A DNA stretch of 64,000 nucleotides from 3107 sp001483205 (GTDB lineage Bacteria; Pseudomonadota; Alphaproteobacteria; Rhodobacterales; Rhodobacteraceae): NCBI GenBank assembly GCA_964291375.2, contig OZ219809.1, positions 2,232,001-2,296,000 of the forward strand. The letters are read 5' to 3'. Positions 61,325 to 64,000 of this stretch are shown here, piece after piece; the stretch's first letter is position 1; every line of letters begins with the position of its first letter. Both the position numbers and the translations under genes were made by a program. The notes under the pieces were generated by a model, which had not been told where the DNA came from, made no database searches, and saw nothing but the letters and a program-made list of their open reading frames with translations.

Positions 61325-62695
61325 ATGACCCCGGTCTGGAGCAAATCGGGCTGGCGCGACCGGCCAAGGGTGCAGATGCCCGACTATCCGAATCAGTCCG
61401 CCCTTGGCGCGGTCGAGGCGCAACTGGCCGAATATCCCCCGCTGGTCTTTGCCGGTGAGACCCGCAAGCTCAGGGACGCCCTGGCAAAGGTGTCGCGGGG
61501 CGAGGCGTTCCTGTTGCAGGGCGGGGATTGTGCCGAGAGCTTTGCAGAGTTTTCGGCGGACAACATCCGTGACACCTTTAAGGTGCTGCTCCAGATGGCC
61601 ATCGTGCTGACCTACGGGGCCAGGGTGCCGGTGGTCAAGATCGGGCGCATGGCCGGTCAGTTCGCCAAGCCGCGTTCCGCGCCGGTCGAGGCCAGGGATG
61701 GCACCGAATTGCCGAGCTATCGCGGCGACATCATCAATGAGCTGGGATTTACGCCCGCCGCGCGGCAGCCTGACCCGGCGAAGATGCTGCGGGCCTATAC
61801 CCAGTCCGCCGCAACCCTGAACCTGTTGCGCGCCTTTTCCACCGGCGGCTATGCGGATGTGCATCAGGTTCATGCCTGGACGCTCGGCTTTACCGGACGG
61901 CAGGAGGCCGTGCGCTATCGCGACATGGCGGACCGGATTTCCGATGCGCTGGATTTCATGGCGGCGGCGGGGGTGGACGGCGACAACGCGCACACGCTCA
62001 GGACCGTCGATTTCTACACCAGCCACGAGGCGTTATTGCTGGAATATGAAGAGGCGCTTTGCCGCGTCGATTCAACCTCGGGCAAGCCGGTCGCCGGGTC
62101 CGGGCATATGATCTGGATCGGTGACCGGACGCGCCAGCCGGACGGCGCGCATGTGGAGTTCGCGCGCGGGGTGCAGAACCCCGTCGGGCTGAAATGCGGC
62201 CCGACCATGGATGAGGACGACCTGAAACGGCTGTTGGCGACGCTGAACCCGCAAAACGAGGCCGGGCGCCTGACCCTGATTGCCCGGTTCGGGGCCGGGG
62301 CGGTCGGTGATCATCTGCCGCGCCTGATCAGGACCGTGCAGTCCGAGGGCGCACATGTGGTCTGGTGCTGTGATCCGATGCACGGCAACACGATCAGGTC
62401 ATCTTCGGGCTATAAGACCCGGCCTTTTGAGGCGGTGCTGCGCGAGGTGCAGGAGTTTTTTGCCGTTCACCAGGCGGAAGGTTCGGTTCCCGGCGGGGTG
62501 CATTTCGAGATGACCGGCAAGGATGTGACCGAATGCACCGGCGGGGTGCGGGCGGTCACCGATGAAGACCTGTCCGACCGCTATCATACCGCCTGCGACC
62601 CGCGCCTGAACGCCAGCCAGTCGCTGGAACTGGCGTTCCTGATCGCGGAAGAACTGTCGGCAAGCCACAAGGCCGGGCAGGCCGCGGCGGTATAG
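61325..62695 (+). CDS. aroG: Class II 3-deoxy-7-phosphoheptulonate (DAHP) synthase
   Basis: 456 residues. First step of the shikimate pathway. Plant-type class II features: LLQGGDCAESFAEF, GRMAGQFAKPRS, SHEALLLEYEEAL, KCGPTMDEDDL, HVVWCCDPMHGNTI, MTGKDVTECTGGV. The Cys and His in GDCAE and DPMHGN are metal or substrate ligands. Normal length. Divergent from the GlxA regulator with a 178-bp gap that shows no clear promoter. Confidence 0.95.
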   Translation: MTPVWSKSGWRDRPRVQMPDYPNQSALGAVEAQLAEYPPLVFAGETRKLRDALAKVSRGEAFLLQGGDCAESFAEFSADNIRDTFKVLLQMAIVLTYGARVPVVKIGRMAGQFAKPRSAPVEARDGTELPSYRGDIINELGFTPAARQPDPAKMLRAYTQSAATLNLLRAFSTGGYADVHQVHAWTLGFTGRQEAVRYRDMADRISDALDFMAAAGVDGDNAHTLRTVDFYTSHEALLLEYEEALCRVDSTSGKPVAGSGHMIWIGDRTRQPDGAHVEFARGVQNPVGLKCGPTMDEDDLKRLLATLNPQNEAGRLTLIARFGAGAVGDHLPRLIRTVQSEGAHVVWCCDPMHGNTIRSSSGYKTRPFEAVLREVQEFFAVHQAEGSVPGGVHFEMTGKDVTECTGGVRAVTDEDLSDRYHTACDPRLNASQSLELAFLIAEELSASHKAGQAAAV

Positions 62696-62748
62696 GCCAT
62701 TACCGTCAGGGATCGGGGGCAGGCGCGGCTTGTCATTGGCCCCATGCG

Positions 62749-62779
62749 AAAACGCCGCCCCCGGTCAGGTGGGCGGCGT
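62749..62779 (-). terminator. Intrinsic terminator for the coiled-coil gene
   Basis: Minus strand ACGCCGCCC / GGGCGGCGT stem (9 bp) with a 10-nt loop, followed by TTT. It lies 29 bp after the stop of the coiled-coil gene, between it and the convergent aroG. Confidence 0.65.
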
Positions 62780-62807
62780 CGGTGAAGAACCGGTTGGCGG
62801 CAGTGCG

Positions 62808-63185
62808 CTACTGGGCGATCCCGAACAGCGGAATGATCCGGTCCAGAATGAACAGAACCGTCACCAGACCGCCCAGGGTATAGATTGCCCGGTTGGTCGA
62901 GTGCGCGATCTCCGCCTTGAGCTCGCCTTTGACCCTGGCGATGTCTTCCTTGAGCTCGCCTTTGACCTCGGCGATCTTCGTATTGAGTTCGCCCTTGAGT
63001 GCGACCTCAAGCTGTTTGACATCGGCCTTGAGTGCGGTCTCAAGCTGTCTGACATCGGCTTTTGTGGCGACATTCTCGTCCACCACACGGTTCATCTGCC
63101 CGATGATCGCACGGGCGTGCCCAGGGGTGATCCCGGCGGCTTCCAGCGCCTCTGCGGCGCTCAGGGTATCGAAGTGATTGTTCAT
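62808..63185 (-). CDS. Coiled-coil membrane protein (CCDC90/DUF1640-like)
   Basis: 125 residues. N-terminal TLSAAEALEAAGITPGHARAII is a helical head. The centre (about 35-95) is a heptad-like coiled coil made of near-repeats ADVRQLETALK/ADVKQLEVALK and VKGELKEDIARVKGELKAEI, read as VKGELKEDIA and VKGELKAEI. One C-terminal membrane helix (LGGLVTVLFILDRII). Resembles the CCDC90/MCUR1 fold. Function in bacteria unknown. Confidence 0.8.
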   Translation of the reverse strand: MNNHFDTLSAAEALEAAGITPGHARAIIGQMNRVVDENVATKADVRQLETALKADVKQLEVALKGELNTKIAEVKGELKEDIARVKGELKAEIAHSTNRAIYTLGGLVTVLFILDRIIPLFGIAQ

Positions 63186-63373
63186 TGCATTCCTTCTCTA
63201 CAGCATTTTCCGCCTCGGGAAAAGAGCCGGGCGGTATAATCTGACGGCCAGATTTTGATTGCAAGCCCTGGCTCTTGTTTCTCTCCCGGCGGGTCCGACG
63301 GGTCACCATTGGCCAAACCGCCCCCGCCGGATCATCCGAAAACGCCGGAACATAAAGCCACCATTGATAAACT

Positions 63374-63400
63374 ATTCCGAAAAATTCCGAAAAATGGAAT
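63374..63400. promoter_or_regulatory. Candidate operator upstream of the IclR gene
   Basis: ATTCC at 63374 is followed 10 bp later by the inverted pair ATTCC-GAAAAAT-GGAAT (63384-63400), 127 bp before the IclR-type start codon. IclR proteins often bind such GGAA/TTCC dyads near their own genes. The rest of the 340-bp gap (63186-63526) shows no gene. Confidence 0.4.
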
Positions 63401-63526
63401 ATATCGCTGGAGCGGCACCGCGCCGGGCCATAGTCTGACATCACCCGGTAAGGTGACGTGACCGGCCCCGTTCTGCGCTTTCATGCGCTTTGCTGACACG
63501 GGCGCGAACGGTCGAGGAGGAACAAT

Positions 63527-64000
63527 ATGGCCGAAAACCCCGTCAGGCAGACCGCCCGGACGAAAATTCTGAAGGTCTATGAGATCGTGCTGCGTCATGG
63601 CCCGATTTTGCTTGATGAGGTTTATCCGAAAACAGAGCATTCGCGCACCGCCACTTTCCGGGCGCTGAAGCAACTGGAAAGGGCCGGGTGGATCAGGCCG
63701 CTGATCAACCGTCATCAGTTCGTCGCCACATCCCTGATCAACAATCTGATGGCCGCCGGTTCGGTTTCACTGCCCGAGGTTGATCTTGTCAGTGCGCTTG
63801 TGCAGGACATCATCACGCGCGAGGCGATGCATGTTGACATCGGGATGTATGTGACGGATCAGACATTCCATCTGCTTGAAAGCAGCAACAAGGCGGCACG
63901 GCTCAACACCCCTCAATACCCGCATCAGAGCAGCGCCGCGCTGGTTGCATACTGCATATCAGCGGAAGACCGTGGGGAAGGGCCGTTCGGGGGGGGTGCC
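63527..64000 (+). CDS. IclR-family transcriptional regulator, 3' end beyond window
   Basis: 158 codons from an ATG with a strong GAGGAGG, running off the edge. N-terminal winged helix: ARTKILKVYEIVLRHGPI, HSRTATFRALKQLERAGWI, read as TATFRALKQLERAGW (recognition helix). The effector domain begins near residue 80 (LVQDIITREAMHVDIGMYV). Target unknown. Confidence 0.8.
   Translation, partial: MAENPVRQTARTKILKVYEIVLRHGPILLDEVYPKTEHSRTATFRALKQLERAGWIRPLINRHQFVATSLINNLMAAGSVSLPEVDLVSALVQDIITREAMHVDIGMYVTDQTFHLLESSNKAARLNTPQYPHQSSAALVAYCISAEDRGEGPFGGGA

Noticed and set aside
1..64000. CRISPR arrays, insertion sequences or prophage genes
   Set aside because: No regularly spaced direct repeats with unique spacers, no transposase or integrase, and no phage structural genes were seen.

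Overview
The window looks like chromosomal DNA of an alphaproteobacterium of the Rhodobacteraceae/Paracoccaceae group. It is GC-rich, carries the family-typical amidase-rnpB and lpxC-bamD-recN runs, small families common in that group (DUF1467, DUF6473, DUF1365), a class II DAHP synthase, and an RpoE/ChrR locus closely resembling that of Rhodobacter sphaeroides. All of this is judged by eye; no searches were run.

Layout. 1-5.8 kb: LacI-controlled sugar-type ABC importer with a GH63-like hydrolase. 5.9-7.5 kb: tRNA-Gly and a beta-class DNA methyltransferase fused to an HNH nuclease. 7.6-14 kb: pyruvate carboxylase (frameshifted here) divergent from UvrD/PcrA helicase. 14-18 kb: gatC-gatA, two related lipoproteins created by a tandem duplication, amidase, RNase P RNA. 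18.2-21 kb: IlvD/Edd sugar-acid dehydratase followed by three gene remnants. 21-25.7 kb: BMP-type nucleoside ABC importer. 25.8-29 kb: zinc uptake znuA / zur-znuC-znuB. 29-36.2 kb: pip, ubiG, DUF4268 protein, a dihydroorotase-like protein, plsY, lepA (frameshifted). 36.3-37.1 kb: a candidate small RNA and a small AT-richer accessory patch. 37.1-46.4 kb: pheS, rplT-rpmI, mce, DUF1467, lpxC-bamD-recN, dapD, a decayed VOC gene, rlmN. 46.6-55.1 kb: the RpoE/ChrR stress locus, with lipid-modifying genes on both strands and four promoter-like sites of one pattern, TGATC[C/A]-N17-GTA[A/T]C[C/G]. 55.1-64 kb: 3-hydroxyacyl-CoA dehydrogenase, DUF6473, an EnvZ-like kinase, an MBL hydrolase, tRNA-Asn, a GlxA-type regulator, class II DAHP synthase, a coiled-coil membrane protein and the start of an IclR regulator.

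The most striking feature is not a gene. A family of short intergenic elements (about 70-270 bp, sometimes larger) recurs at about 16 sites, bounded by inverted ends close to AAAGACCTCTGCATA ... TATGCAGAGGTCTTT. Copies abut genes so tightly that their ends supply stop codons (pip, DUF6473 gene), a probable ribosome-binding site (DUF1365 gene) and the junction of a tandem duplication (gatA tail/lipoprotein). A second, composite repeat of about 140 bp carries operator-like TGAAAGCGCTTACA cores. A third is a 30-bp unit holding the 16-bp palindrome CTTATCCGCGGATAAG, present as two single copies and one six-copy array inside an element.

Three conserved genes (pyc, lepA, chrR) are each broken by what looks like one missing base in a C/G run. 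Restoring one base gives 1146, 599 and 213 codons, the normal family lengths, so sequence error is the leading explanation.
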